Source: Corydoras sp. C115
Lineage: Eukaryota > Chordata > Actinopteri > Siluriformes > Callichthyidae
NCBI GenBank assembly: GCA_019802505.1
Contig: JAFMOC010000072.1
Span: 2,486,001 to 2,550,000, forward strand
DNA: 64,000 nucleotides
Direction of reading: 5' to 3'
The notes under the pieces: model-generated
The model's database searches: none
The model's input: only the letters and a program-made list of their open reading frames with translations
Told to the model about the DNA's origin: nothing
Position numbers and translations under genes: made by a program
Part shown: piece after piece, positions 38,200 through 49,759 of the stretch
How positions within the stretch are numbered: the stretch's first letter is position 1
How the letters are laid out: each line of letters begins with the position of its first letter

Positions 38200-38541
38200 A
38201 GGGGCACAGTTGCTTAGTGGTCAGCACGTTCTCCTCTCAGCACTAGGGATTCCCGGTTTGAAACCCAATCTGGGTGGAGTTTCCATGTTCTCCCCGTGTC
38301 CGCATGGGTTTCCTCCGGGTTCTCCGGTTTCCTCCCACAGTCCAAAAACATGGACCCAGGTCAATTGAATTCTTCAAATTGCCCCATATAGTGAGTGTTT
38401 GTGTGAGTGAGTGTGTGCCCAGCAATAGATTGGTGCCCTGTCCTGGTTGTATCTGCCCAGCGCCTGAAACGTTCTCCCCTGGATGGGCATGGGGAACCCC
38501 CCCGCGACCCTAATAGAGGATAAAGTGGAAGATAATGGGTG
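38200..38541 (+). mobile_element. V-SINE, near full length
   Basis: Head 'ggcacagttgcttagtggtc' to tail 'gataatgggtgg'. It is joined directly to an oppositely oriented partial copy. Confidence 0.93.
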
Positions 38542-38544
38542 GAT

Positions 38545-38743
38545 TCACACTCTATATGGGGCAATTAGGAGAATTCAATTGACTTGATGCATGTCTTTGG
38601 ACTGTGGGAGGAAACCGGAGAACCCGGAGGAAACCCACGCGGACACGGAGAGAACATGGAAACTCCACCCAGATGGGGATTCGAACCGGGAATCCCTAGT
38701 GCTGAGAGGAGAACATGCCAACCACTAAGCCACCGTGCCGCCC
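38545..38743 (-). mobile_element. V-SINE, 3' half missing
   Basis: Contains the tRNA head and core in inverted orientation, starting abruptly at 'cacactctatatggggc'. With the preceding copy it forms a tail-to-tail inverted pair about 200 bp long. Confidence 0.92.
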
Positions 38744-38769
38744 ATATGTATATACATATAATCATGACT

Positions 38770-38960
38770 GGATTACTGACCGGGCCAGTGGGGCCAGCAC
38801 CCAGGGGCCCTTGAGAAAGGGCGAAAACTTTTTGCGATGCCTATCAACATTTATGGTACAATATATTTTTATTTCCGAGGGCCCTCCAATTTAAGAATCC
38901 TCTGACTATTAGGAACTTGACCCCAGGGCCTCTTGGAGGCCCTAGCCATGCTTTTGGCCA
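38770..38960. repeat. Dispersed repeat of uncertain class
   Basis: GC-rich 'gggccagtggggccagcacc' plus 'gggccctccaatttaag' resemble a decayed transposon. No ends were defined. Confidence 0.35.
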
Positions 38961-39026
38961 AGAAAGAAGAGTAGAAAGAAACTTATATGGACCAGACTAT
39001 CCTTAATCCGTCCTTGCATCTAATAC

Positions 39027-39085
39027 AGTGCTTCTCAATTATTTTCTGTTAAGCCCCCCCTAGGAAGAAGAAAACTTTTTGCGCC
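39027..39085. mobile_element. Possible hAT-like terminus fragment
   Basis: 'cagtgcttctcaattatttt' followed by 'gccccccctaggaagaaga' looks like the end of a hAT-like element, cut by the next SINE. Confidence 0.4.
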
Positions 39086-39093
39086 GGTTTTTT

Positions 39094-39404
39094 CCGGTTT
39101 GAAACCCAATCTGGATGGAGTTTCCATGTTCTCCCCGTGTCTGCGTGGGTTTCCTCCGGGTTCTCCGGTTTCCTCCCACAGTCCAAAAACATGCATCAAG
39201 TCAATTGAATTCTCAAAATTGCCCCATATAGATTTATATAGAATGTGTCTGTGTGAGTGAGTGTGTGCCCAGCGATGGATTGGCGCCCTGTCCTGGGTGT
39301 ATCTGCCCAGCGCCCGAGACGTTCTCCCCTGGATGGGCATGGGGAACCCCACCGCGACCCTAATAGAGGATAAAGCGGGAGATAATGAATGAATAAATGA
39401 ATGA
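39094..39404 (+). mobile_element. V-SINE lacking the tRNA head
   Basis: Begins at 'ccggtttgaaacccaatctg' (from the B-box on). It has the 'gaattctcaaaattg', 'cccgagacg', 'gcgggagataatgaatg' characters of the second subfamily. Confidence 0.92.
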
Positions 39405-39656
39405 TATAATACATATATAAAGACAGAGCCCTGAAGTTTCACTCGACACTCCAGCTTAGTAGGTGGCGGTAATGCACGTTTAAAGTTGATCAGCCAAACG
39501 CCATATTAACCGAGGAACAAGAAGCTAAGCGTAGCCTGAGAAGAAGCCTCGTGTGAGAGAAGTTAGAAATGAGACAGAAGTGTAAACGTTTAAATTTGTT
39601 CGCATTTCGTTTGTTTGAAATATCCTTAAGTTCATTGTAATAAAGGTGCAGGCGTA

Positions 39657-42600
39657 ATGGCGACACCGGCCCGTCGACTCCTCAGTAAACTAGATGGACT
39701 GTTTGCTGTTTATAAACCTCAAGGTGTTCACTGGAAACTCGTCCGAGACACAATCGAGACAAACTTACTGAGAGGTTTGTTTTCATCAATTATACTTACA
39801 AGCTTTAGAAACTATTATTATTTTCATTCATTCATTATCTCCCGCTTCATCCTCTATTAGGGTCGCGGTGGGGTTCCCCATGCCCATCCAGGGGAGAACG
39901 TCTCGGGCGCTGGGCAGATAGACCCAGGACAGGGCGCCAATCCATCACTGGGCACACACTCACTCACACAGACACATTCTATATAAATCTATATGGGGCA
40001 ATTTGGAGAATTCAATTGACTTGATCCATGTTTTTGGACTGTGGGAGGAAACCGGAGAACCCGGAGGAAACCCACACGGACACGGGGAGAACATGGAAAC
40101 TCCACCCAGATGGGGATTCGAACCGGGAATCCCTAGTGCTGAACCACTAAGCCACCGTGCCACCACTATTATTATTTCTAAGTAAAAAATATTCTCCCTA
40201 TTAAATTCCATGGTATTAGCCGTTTAGAGGCATTTTGTGTGCTTCTTTTACGTGTTTATTAGTCAGATTATTAGTCAGTTTAAAACAGTTTTACTACTCA
40301 ATCCTGAATCAGAATTAGAATATCTTTATTGTCATTATACCAGGTATAACGAAATTAAGGTGCCATACTTTTCGGTGTCACATACTTAAATTTACATAGA
40401 TACAGAGATTTAAAAGAGAACACTAGAATTTAGAATTTACAAAAAAATTTTGAAAGTAAGAATTTATTTACAAGAGTGTATGAAATGTACAACCTGAGTG
40501 AATTTGTATTTATATATTGCACGTTCAAAAATTGCACGTTCAGAAAGTGAATTATGACTGTAAAAAATTTACAATGCGCCATTTAGTGTCCGAACAGCGG
40601 TTGGGTAGAAGCTATTCCTGAGCCGGTTTGTTTTTGTTTTTATTGCTCTGTAACGTCTACCTGATGGTAGCAGTTCTAGGAGACGGTGACCGGGGTGAGA
40701 ATTGTCTGTATTAATTTTGTGGGCTCTCTGCAGACAATGAGAGCTGTGTAGATCCATAAAAATGTTCGTTTCAAAACCATACAATTATAAAATATGAGCA
40801 TGGTCCAACAAACCATATCACCGGGCCATTAATAATAATCTCGCGGACCAGATAGAATTGTATTACAGGCCGGATATGGCCCCCCAGGCCTGGAGTTTGA
40901 CACCTAGGATCTAGATGAATTTTATTTCCATCAGAAGGTGTTTTTTTTTTATTATAATTTTCATAGCTTTTAAATTAGCTGAATTCCCAAACCATTTTCC
41001 TTTAAGAGTGAAGTTTTAATCTAGGATTTAATCTGTTGTATTTATACTGCTATTTAGTACTCAATATTTTAAGGTGCTATGTGCCACGTTATCATCTATA
41101 TGTCTATAGAGACATGAAATGGAATAATGATCTTAATTTGTTTTAAGTTAAAAGAAAAAGAAGTGCTTGTATAGTAAACTGATGTTGTGCAGAAATATTT
41201 GACAATATTTAAAACTTAAGTTTATTTTTCTCAAGAGAGCAAAGAAGACTGAATGATTTTGATTTGTTAGTTTTCTTTTTCATAAAGGCGGCACGGTGGC
41301 TTAGTGGTCAGCACGTTCGCCTCTCAGCGCTACGGATTTCCGGTTCAAATCCACATCTGGGTGGAGTTTCCATGTTCTCCCGTGTCTGCGTGGGTTTCCT
41401 CCGGGTTCTCCGGTTTCCTCCCACAGTCCAAAAACATGGATCAAGTCAATTGAATTCTCAAAATTGCCCCATATCGAGTGTGTCTATGTGGGTGAGTGTG
41501 TACCCAGCGATGGATTGGCACCCTGTCCTGGGTGTATCTGCCCAGCGCCTGAGACGTTCTCCCCTGGATGGGCATGGGGAACCCCACCGCGACCAGAGGA
41601 TAAAGCGGGATATAATGAATGAATGAAAGGACTTTTGCCTAAGCATGATTCCCAGCATGATTTTTATTTTATGTTTTGCTGCAGCAACTGTTTTCATAGT
41701 TGTAACTATTATAATTTTGACAAGATATTTTTATAAAGAGCAAAGTATTTTAAGTTACATAAAGTTAAGGTTTTTTTTTATTGTGGAATAATATTCCTGA
41801 CTGTTTTTATTCCTATTTATGTTTAGAAAATATTTACAGTGTGGTCAATAAATGTTTATCCTGTTCGGCCTGCGATCTGAAGTGTGCTAAGTGTTTTGGC
41901 CCCCGGTGCATTTGAGTTTTACACCCCTGTTTTAGATAAAAACAATAATTGTGTGCTTGTAACAAAACATGATTTTTATTTATATTTCTCCTTTCTTGTC
42001 CCTTTTTTTCTTGCTCTCAACAAAGCGGTTAATAATTTCAGTCCACCTGCTTCACCTTCCATGATCAAATTTCAACTGTTGCCAAGTGGAGAAAACTGCA
42101 ATTCCAAAGAGCTCACCATATCTCCAACCAAAGTACCAGCTCTAGCAGATCATCCTTTAGGTCAGGCCTAGTTCAGTTTTTATTTACATTCTTTTAAAAG
42201 TCTTTTTGTTTAAATATCACTGTTTAACTGTTAAAATAAACCGTTTGTTTAGTGATCGGTACAAAGTATCATAAGATACATATTGGAGTTGGACATCGCC
42301 TGGATGCATTTTCTTCTGGAGTATTAGGTAATAGTTTTAATTCCAAATTATTTAATGAAGCTGATTACAGAGAAGGGTCAAATTACTTGGTCCTCTTTAT
42401 TTTTCAGTTCTTGGTCTGGGGAAAGCAAACAAAGCCTTGGAGGATCTGTACAGGTTGCATGTAACCAGGGTAAACCATATTCATTCATTCATTATCTCCC
42501 GCTTTATCCTCTATTAGGGTCGCGGTGGGGTTCCCCATGCCCATCCAGGGGAGAACGTCTCGGGCGCTGGGCAGATACACCCAGGACAGGGCGCCAATCT

Positions 42601-45206
42601 ATCACACACTGACTCACACACACACACACTCTATATGGGGCAATTTTGAGAATTCACTTGACTTGATCCATGTTTTTAGACTGTGGGAGGAAACCGGAGA
42701 ACCCGGAGGAAACCCACGCAGACACGGGGAGAACATGGAAACTCCACCCAGATGGGGATTCGAACCGGGAATCCCTAGTGCTGAGAGGCAAACGTGCTAA
42801 ACCACTAAGCCACCGTGCCGCCATCGTAAAAAGTGAACTGAAAACTAAAAACTAATTTCCTCCCGTAAACCATATTTTGTTTTTCTAAATACAACACACT
42901 GTTGTACTCCAACAGCATTGTTGGAGTGAGTTTGTGAAACTAGTAGAATGTTCATGACACCATTTTTGTCCAAAAGGTTTGATTCTAAATGAACAATGAA
43001 CCTATTAATTTCAAGAGTCTAAATTGTGGTTAAGGCTGCTCCTGTCCTCCACAACAAACCCATTCACATGCTTTATCATTTAGGTGTTTTTTTTATCAAA
43101 TATAAAACAATACAAGCTTTATATATGTTTTATGAAAGAGACTTTTTGCAGGACTACACATTGGATGGGGAGCTTGGAACAGCTACAGAGGATTTCTCAA
43201 ACTCTGGACGAATAATTGAGCGAAGCACGTATGGTACTGCAGAATTAGATGTTTGTTGTCTTCCACTAAAACTGTACATTATAATTGCTTAGTAAGAAGT
43301 TCTACATGCTCTCTCTATTTTTTTAAGCACACGTTACACGTGACAAACTCGAAAGAATTTTGGCCGTAATCCAGGGAGCCAATCACAAAGCTTTAATAAC
43401 GTGAGTCAGTATATTTAATATATTGGTTGTCACTTTATAAAGGATGTTGTGTTTCATAATCTAAAAAGGTCTGCTGTCTCTCTTGCCCAGCTACTCACAG
43501 GTGGACCTGCACACTCAGGAGGCTTATGAGCTGGCAGTAAGAGGGCTGTTGCGTCCGCTGGATAAAAGTCCACCGATTCTAATGGGTTTAAGGATTCTTC
43601 ATTTTAAACCACCTCACTTTACTTTGGGTAGGACATTTTTAACACACAAATCTTATCTTAAAAACGATCATGTTCACAAAGATTGCATGTGTCTTTTTTT
43701 TGTTTTATAAATTTAGACCTTTTGGGAAGTGTGAGATTGTAAACATAAACATACATTTGAGACATAAGTGGATTTATTTCAGCAGTCTGAAATAATTAAT
43801 TTCCCATCTTTATTTTAAATAGAGGGGCGGCACGGTGGCTTAGTGGTTAGCACGTTCTCCTCTCAGCACTAGGGATTCCCGGTTCGAACCCCCATCTGGG
43901 TGGAGTTTCCATGTTCTCCCCGTGTCTGCATGGGTTTCCTCTGGGTTCTCCGGTTTCCTCCCACAGTCCAAAAACATGGATCAAGTCAATTGAGTTCTCC
44001 AAATTGCCCCATATAGAGTGTGTGTGTGTGTGTGAGTGAGTGTGTGCCCAGCGATGGATTGGCGCCCTGTCCTGGGTCTGTCTGCCCAGCGTCCGAGACG
44101 TTCTCCCCTGGATGGGCATGGGGAACCCCACCGCAACCCTAATATAGGATAAAGCGGAACATAATGAATGAATGAATGAATTTTAAATAGATGGTCAAAA
44201 TGTTGGAGATTAATTTATTATTACAAAGAATCAATGTGCCATTGTTGGACTGTACTTCTCCATCCAATTTGCAGCAAAATACTTACAATGTTCTTAACAA
44301 TTGTCTCATCTGTGGCAGAGAGTTAATTCTTAGCAGAGATGAAATGTCTGTTGGGTAACAAGTTAACAGTCCCTCTTGCATTATTTATAAAAGCCAATAG
44401 AGGTTGTGAGCAGTAGAAGCTCAAAAATACTGTTTTGTATTGTGGATGAAGCCTCAGCTTAAAAAAACAATCAGCATGTTGTTTGCATTTAGAAGGCTTC
44501 CTAGAAGTGAGCTTCGTAAAATGTTTTTCTTTTATTCCTAAGCGAGGTTACACAAAGCTACTGCTACAATATTGTGTTTTGTGAGAGTGACATACACACA
44601 TGCCACCATTACTTTGATTACTACAAAATACATTCAAAGTTCAAAATTCTCTTCGGGACTCTGTGGAGTTTTTTTTTTTTATTTTATTATTATTTTTTTT
44701 TAATACATGTTTACATGCAGGAAACATCATTACAAGCCCAAGGAAAGCCAGTTGTTAGTTGCTTCTAAATGTAACACTGTTAAATTTAAACTGTTTCACC
44801 ATGTGTGTGTGTGTGTGTGTGTGTGTTTTTTTTTTTTTTTTCTTTAGAGGTCCAGTGTGTAAATGAGACACAGCAGTTCTTGCGGAAACTGGTACATGAA
44901 GTGGGTTTGGAACTACGCAGTAATGCAGTCTGCACCAAGGTTCGTCGCACACGTGACGGTCCTTTCAAACTGGAAGATGCCCTTACCCGCCAGCACTGGA
45001 CAGTTAATGACATTATATCTGCTGTTACTTCCAATCGCCGTGCTACCCGAAAAATCAGAAAGAATGACATTTTCAGGAAGATTTTTAAACAGCCAGTCGC
45101 TGCACCAATTTACTTAGAAAGCAGTACTGCTGACTTTGAGCCTGTGTCTCAGGAAGAAGTTGGATCACCTAAATCTCCATCAGAAATCTCTGCTGATCAT
45201 AAATAA
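39657..45206 (+). CDS. trub2: trub2, mitochondrial mRNA pseudouridine synthase TRUB2-like, intact
   Basis: Eight exons: 39657-39774, 42026-42160, 42253-42327, 42408-42469, 43152-43233, 43328-43400, 43491-43627 and 44848-45206. They total 1041 nt, 346 residues, close to the human protein. All introns are GT/AG and phases match. The start MATPARRLLSKLDGLFAVYKP aligns with the TRUB2 N-terminus. Exon 3 holds GVGHRLDAFSSGVL, the TruB-family catalytic motif with the Asp at about residue 102. Later motifs include DKLERILAVIQG, TQEAYELAVRGLLRP and LRKLVHEVGLEL. In mammals TRUB2 modifies mitochondrial mRNAs in mitochondrial RNA granules; that role is inferred here from similarity. Exon 2 was placed at 42026 because the stronger acceptor at 42040 breaks the frame. 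A polyadenylation signal (aataaa) lies at 45260-45269. SINEs occupy introns 1, 4 and 7. Confidence 0.95.
39833..40164 (-). mobile_element. V-SINE in trub2 intron 1
   Basis: Flanked by actattattatt (39821-39832 and 40165-40176). A small deletion removes part of the head. Confidence 0.94.
40305..40770. repeat. Dispersed repeat, uncertain class
   Basis: Starts 'atctttattgtcattatacc' and includes 'ggttgggtagaagctattcc' and 'gggctctctgcagacaatga'. This is typical of an old multi-copy fish repeat. No open frame. Confidence 0.45.
40815..40912 (-). mobile_element. hAT-like terminus, third example
   Basis: Ends 'ggcctggagtttgacacct', the inverted form of a hAT-type start, in trub2 intron 1. Confidence 0.5.
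41287..41627 (+). mobile_element. V-SINE in trub2 intron 1
   Basis: Full length; 'gaattctcaaaattg' subfamily. A few bases are missing between 'gcgacc' and 'agaggataaagc'. Confidence 0.94.
41825..41930 (-). mobile_element. hAT-like terminus matching 7655-7745
   Basis: Reads 'tgttcggcctgcgatctgaa' to 'gttttacacccctg'; on the minus strand it begins caggggtgtaaaactc. Same family as the fragment at 7655 in the opposite orientation. Confidence 0.65.
42481..42864 (-). mobile_element. V-SINE plus 42 nt of 5' extra sequence in trub2 intron 4
   Basis: Bounded by gtaaaccatat (42470-42480 and 42865-42875); the left repeat includes the exon 4 splice donor. The SINE proper is 42481-42822. The remaining 42 nt lie 5' of its head and are identical to 33442-33483. 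The trub2 pseudogene (near 3378-3400) shows the empty site. Confidence 0.95.
43824..44179 (+). mobile_element. V-SINE in trub2 intron 7
   Basis: Flanked by attttaaataga (43812-43823 and 44180-44191). It mixes characters of both subfamilies ('gttctccaaattg' with 'ccgagacg'). Confidence 0.95.
44802..44841. repeat. (GT)n then T-run before trub2 exon 8
   Basis: Forms the extended polypyrimidine tract of the exon 8 acceptor. Confidence 0.9.
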
Positions 45207-45446
45207 TTGAAATAGTTGTTAACATGTTTTATGTAAAGAATATTGTTTTCATTTCTGTCAATAAATAAACTTAATCTATGTCTTAATCACTGAGTTGGTT
45301 GTCATTTGGATGTCATGTCATGAATGGGTTTAAAATAATGGGTCAATCTTAATGCAGCTCTACTGAAGCAATTTAACTTAAGGCACTTTTCTAAAGGTCT
45401 ACATTAGCAGCCATCCCAACCTTCAGAGAGAAAGAATGAAACATAT

Positions 45447-45749
45447 ATTCATTCATTCATTATCTCCCGCTTTATCCTCTATTAGGGTCGCGGTGGGGTT
45501 CCCCATGCCCATCCAGGGGAGAACGTCTCGGGCGCTGGGCAGATAGACTCAGGACAGGGTGCCAATCCATTGCTGGGCACACACTCACTCACACATACAC
45601 ACTCTATATGGGGCAATTTGGAGAACTCAATTGACTTGATCCATGTTTTTGGTCCGTGGGAGGAATCCAGAGAACCCGGAGGAAACCCACGTGGACACGG
45701 GGAGAATGGAAACTCTACCTAGATGGGGATTCGAACCGGGAATCCCTAG
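45447..45749 (-). mobile_element. V-SINE, tRNA head deleted
   Basis: Stops at 'cgggaatccctaga', about 43 nt short of a full head, and directly abuts a GC-rich unique sequence. Confidence 0.92.
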
Positions 45750-46280
45750 ACGGTGACTCCATCGTTCAGTTCCGCTGCTGCAGGAGAGGCTGCAGAGAAA
45801 GCTGCTCTCATTTGATTCGGAGCTACTGACCAAACATCCGGGCTACAGCCCCGAAAGCTCCGGTCTAACGACGCGCCTGGATGGATATAATTATTCATTC
45901 ATTCATTATCTTCAATTATTTATTATCTTTCATTATTGGGGTCGCGGTGGGGTTCCTCATGCCCATCCAGGGGAGAACACCTCGGGTGCCGGGCAGATAG
46001 ACCCAGGACAGGGCGCCAACCTATCGCTGGGCACACACTCACTCACACAGACACACTCTATATGGGGCAATTTGGTGAACTCAATTGACATGATCCATGT
46101 TTTTGGACTGTGGGAGGAAACCGGAGAACCCGGAGGAAACCCACGCAGACACGGGGAGAACATGGAAACTCCACCCAGATGGGGATTCGAACCGGGAATC
46201 CCTAGTGCTGAGAGGAGAACATGCTAAACCACTAAGCCGCCGTGGATATAATGACTTAGTTTTAAAGGTACAGCTCATTA
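45750..46280 (+). other. GC-rich exon-like fragment split by a SINE
   Basis: Unique sequence 45750-45891, continued after the SINE at 46243-46280. Joining across the SINE, one plus-strand frame stays open for about 50 codons. It includes VPLLQERLQRKLL, FDSELLTKHPGYSPESSG and LDGYNDLVLK, and ends at 'aag|gtacag', a donor-like site; 'atcgttcag' precedes it as a possible acceptor. There is no start codon. I do not recognise the protein. It could be a lost exon of an unknown gene or GC-rich promoter sequence that is open by chance. Confidence 0.4.
45902..46242 (-). mobile_element. V-SINE inside the exon-like fragment
   Basis: Flanked by tggatataat (45892-45901 and 46243-46252). An extra 'caattatttattatctttca' is duplicated in the tail. 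Confidence 0.94.
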
Positions 46281-46589
46281 CGTTATTAATCCAGTAGTCG
46301 GCGATATTCACAGGAATGCAGTAAACGCAGAACGCAGAAGGAGACTGTGCTGCTGGATTGACGTGTTCGTGTAACGCTGTCGTTTAAACATTAACATCAT
46401 AAACAATAAGAGAACAGATATTTAATTAGTTTTCTCTTTAACATTTACATTTTACATTTAGTTTTTTTTTTCTGTAAAGCTGAGTTAACAGAGTAAGTCT
46501 ATTTGCTCTTGAGTATTGCAGTTAAATATGACCTTTACACTGTGCTCGTCACTCTGTGGTGTTTATGACGTAAACAAATCTGATGAGAT

Positions 46590-46645
46590 ACATTAATACT
46601 CATTAATACTTATTAATACTTATTAATACTTATTAATACTCTTAC
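46590..46645. repeat. 10-11 bp tandem repeat (ttattaatact)
   Basis: About five units, immediately before a SINE insertion. Confidence 0.85.
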
Positions 46646-46994
46646 CTGGGCGGCACGGTGGCTTAGTGGTTTAGCACGTTCTCCTCTCAGCGCTAGTGAT
46701 TCCCGGTTCGAATCCCCATCTGGGTGGAGTTTCCATGTTCTCCCCGTGTCCGCGTGGGTTTCCTCCGGGTTCTCCGGTTTCCTCCCACAGTCCAAAAACA
46801 TGCATCAAGTCAATTGAATTCTCAAAATTGCCCCATATAGAGTGTGTCTGTGTGAGTGAGTGTTTGCCCAGTGATAGATTGGTGCCCTGTCCTGGGTCTA
46901 TCTGCCCAGCGCCCGAGACGTTCTCCCCTGGATGGGCATGGGGAACCCCACCGCGACCCTAATAGAGGATAAAGCGGGAGATAATGAATGAATG
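46646..46994 (+). mobile_element. V-SINE, full length
   Basis: Flanked by aatactcttac (46635-46645 and 46995-47005); second subfamily (gcgggagataatgaatg). Confidence 0.95.
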
Positions 46995-47154
46995 AATACT
47001 CTTACTGTCATTTCATGAGTTTTAGTGATGCTGCATGGCTTCTACACTTCGTAATAACTTGTATAGTTACTGACTGAAGGAGAATGAAGTGTCTACAAAG
47101 TACATTGTGACGTGTGTTTTACACGTGTGTGTAAAAATGTAACATCTTTAAAAT

Positions 47155-47465
47155 CCATACATCCATTATCTCCCGCTTTATAGGGTCGTGGGGGGGGGGG
47201 GTTCCCCATGCCCATCCAGGGACGAACGTCTCGGGCGCTGGGCAGATAGACCCAGGACAGGGCGCCAATCTATGCTGGGCACACACACACACATACACAC
47301 TCTATATGGGGCAATTTGGAGAACTCAATAGACTTGATCCATGTTTTTGGACTGTGGGAGGAAAACGGAGAACCCAGAGGAAACCCATGCACCCAACATG
47401 GAAACTGCACACAGATTGGGATTCGAACCGGGAATCCCTAGCACTGAGAGGCGAACCACTAACCC
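47155..47465 (-). mobile_element. V-SINE, internal deletions
   Basis: Flanked by acatctttaaaat / acatctttagaat. 'tcctctatta' is lost from the tail side, and the head is shortened. Confidence 0.9.
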
Positions 47466-47894
47466 ACATCTTTAGAATAATCCTAATAAATTTATCCCAG
47501 AACCAATACGTAGATTAAGCATTGAGACGTGGATTTATTGCACCTAATATCATTATATCAGAAGTATAATCAACAATAAAGACGTAAACTGAAGACGCAA
47601 AGATGAATAGATTCACAAATTTGGCCTAAATACCATAAATGATAAAAACTAAATCAAACGCCCTCATAGCATCATATCAGGTTTATAATTATTGTGTAAT
47701 CTGTCAGTACTCGACCTGTTTTTTTTTATATGGTGTCGCAGTTATTACACATTTAAAGTTTTTCCTTGCATTGGATATAACTAATCAGCTGATTAATAGC
47801 TAATTAATGATTAATTAATTTTGAGTTAAAAGTGGGTGTGTTGACACACAGACATTAAAATATGCAGGTTGGTTGGATTACAGGACAATATCTC

Positions 47895-48110
47895 GTCTCA
47901 TCTATCAATTAATCCTCTACTAGGGCCCATCCAGAGTACAATGTTTCGGGTGCTGGGCAGTCGCTGGGCACACAAAAATAGGGAACCTCTAGAGCAGCCA
48001 ATTCAACTTGAATTTATGTTTTTGGACTGTGGGAGGTAACCAGAGAACCTGGAGAAAACCCAAACAGACACGGGGAGAACATAGAAACTCCACCCAGATC
48101 AGATTCATAA
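47895..48110 (-). mobile_element. V-SINE, heavily decayed
   Basis: Only scattered phrases survive: 'gggtgctgggcag', 'atgtttttggactgtggg' and 'acggggagaacatagaaac'. Confidence 0.7.
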
Positions 48111-48111
48111 T

Positions 48112-48440
48112 CTTCTACTTAATCCTCTACTTGGGACACAGGAGGGTTCCTCATGCCCATCCAGAAAGTTTTGGGCGCTGGGCACATAGACCCAGGACAG
48201 GGTGCCAAACTATCACTGGGCACATACTCACAAAGACACACACACAAACACACTATATGGGGTAATTTAGAGCATTCACTCTGCATTGAATTCATGTTTT
48301 TTGCACTGTGGGAGGAAGTCGGAGAACCTAGAGGAAACCCATACAGGCATGGGGAGAACATGGAAACTACACCCAGATCAGGATTCAAACATGGATCCCC
48401 AGTGCTGAGAGATGAACATGCCAACTACTAAGCCACTGAC
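48112..48440 (-). mobile_element. V-SINE, decayed
   Basis: Follows the previous copy directly; 'gcgctgggcacatagaccca' to 'ccaactactaagccact'. Confidence 0.8.
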
Positions 48441-48470
48441 CAGGACCAGATTATATAATCAAAAAAGATT

Positions 48471-48808
48471 CACTCATTCATTATCTTCCGCTTTATCCTC
48501 TATTAGGGTTGCGGTGGGGTTCCCCATGCCCATCCAGGGGAGAACGTTTCGGGCGCCGGGCAGATACACCCAGGACAGGGCGCCAATCCATCGCTGGGCA
48601 CACACTCACTCACACATACACACTCTATATGGGGCAATTTGGAGAACTCAATTGACTTGATCCATGTTTTTGGACTGTGGGAGGAAACCGGAGGAAACCG
48701 ACATGGACACGGGGAGAACATGGAAACTCCACCCAGATGGGGATTCGAACTGGGAATCCCTAGTGCTGAGAGGGGAACGTGCTGACCACTAAGCCACCGT
48801 GCCGCCAT
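48471..48808 (-). mobile_element. V-SINE, full length
   Basis: Flanked by tcaaaaaagatt (48459-48470 and 48809-48820). A small deletion in the core removes one 'ggagaaccc' unit. Confidence 0.95.
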
Positions 48809-48820
48809 TCAAAAAAGATT

Positions 48821-49300
48821 AATTGTATTATTTTTTTATGGTAAATTATTTTGGACTATGACAAAAAAGTTTAGAAAAAATGACTAGAAAAACTTGTCAT
48901 ATTATTATTTGCGCCAAAAAACTAAATATAGAATAAATGGTCAATATAAATTTAAATAATTAACATGTTTAGTCAGTTTTAGCAATAATGACGTATAATT
49001 CATAAATATTTTATTTACATTTTTTAATCCTTCCCATATGGAGGAACAACAGAAGTCATGTTTGTAAAGTCATGAATTTTCACATGTGTTTTAGGACTTA
49101 GGTCATATGTCTAGTTACATAATCTTATTATGGTAGTGAGGTTATTTTGAAAATGAGCTAGTTTCAGAAAGGTGGTTTTAATTTTTACAAAGTAATCTAT
49201 ATAGCAAATAAATTTTTGTTTTTGTTAATAAATGAGAACAATATGTTATTGTCAAACAGACACAATTAGCAAATATCTACAGGTACTAATAGCTAAATTA
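48821..49300. other. AT-rich stretch, no gene seen
   Basis: Nothing recognisable on either strand. Confidence 0.5.
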
Positions 49301-49312
49301 CATTCATTCATT

Positions 49313-49659
49313 CATTCATTATCTCCCGCTTTATCCTCTATTAGGGTCGCGGTGGGGTTCCCCATGCCCATCCAGGGGAGAACGTCTCGGGCGCTGGGCA
49401 GATAGACCCAGGACAGGGCGCCAATCCATCGCTGGGCACACACTCACTCACTCACACAAACACACTCTATAGGGGGCAATTTTGAGAATTCAGTTGACTT
49501 GATCCATGTTTTTGGACTGTGGGAGGAAACCGGAGAACCCGGAGGAAACTCACGCAGACACGGGAAGAACATGGAAACTCCACCCAGATGGGGCATTCGA
49601 ACCGGGAATCCCTAGCGCTGAGAGGCGAACGTGCTAACCACTAAGCCACCGTGCCGCCC
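49313..49659 (-). mobile_element. V-SINE upstream of hdhd3 exon 1
   Basis: Flanked by agctaaattaca (49301-49312 and 49660-49671). It lies 100 bp before the first coding exon. Confidence 0.96.
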
Positions 49660-49759
49660 AGCTAAATTACAACTGATTTTAATTACAACTAAATTTAAAA
49701 AACTGAATGATTGAATAAGCCAGTTTTTTTACCTTAATGTGACTCTGTATTGTAGGATC

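Noticed and set aside
42041..42160. Alternative start of trub2 exon 2 after 'ttcag' at 42036-42040
   Set aside because: A stronger-looking acceptor, but it gives an immediate stop; the 42026 start preserves frame and length.
46590..46645. Regular short repeats that might suggest a CRISPR-like array
   Set aside because: Simple tandem units without spacers, in a vertebrate genome.
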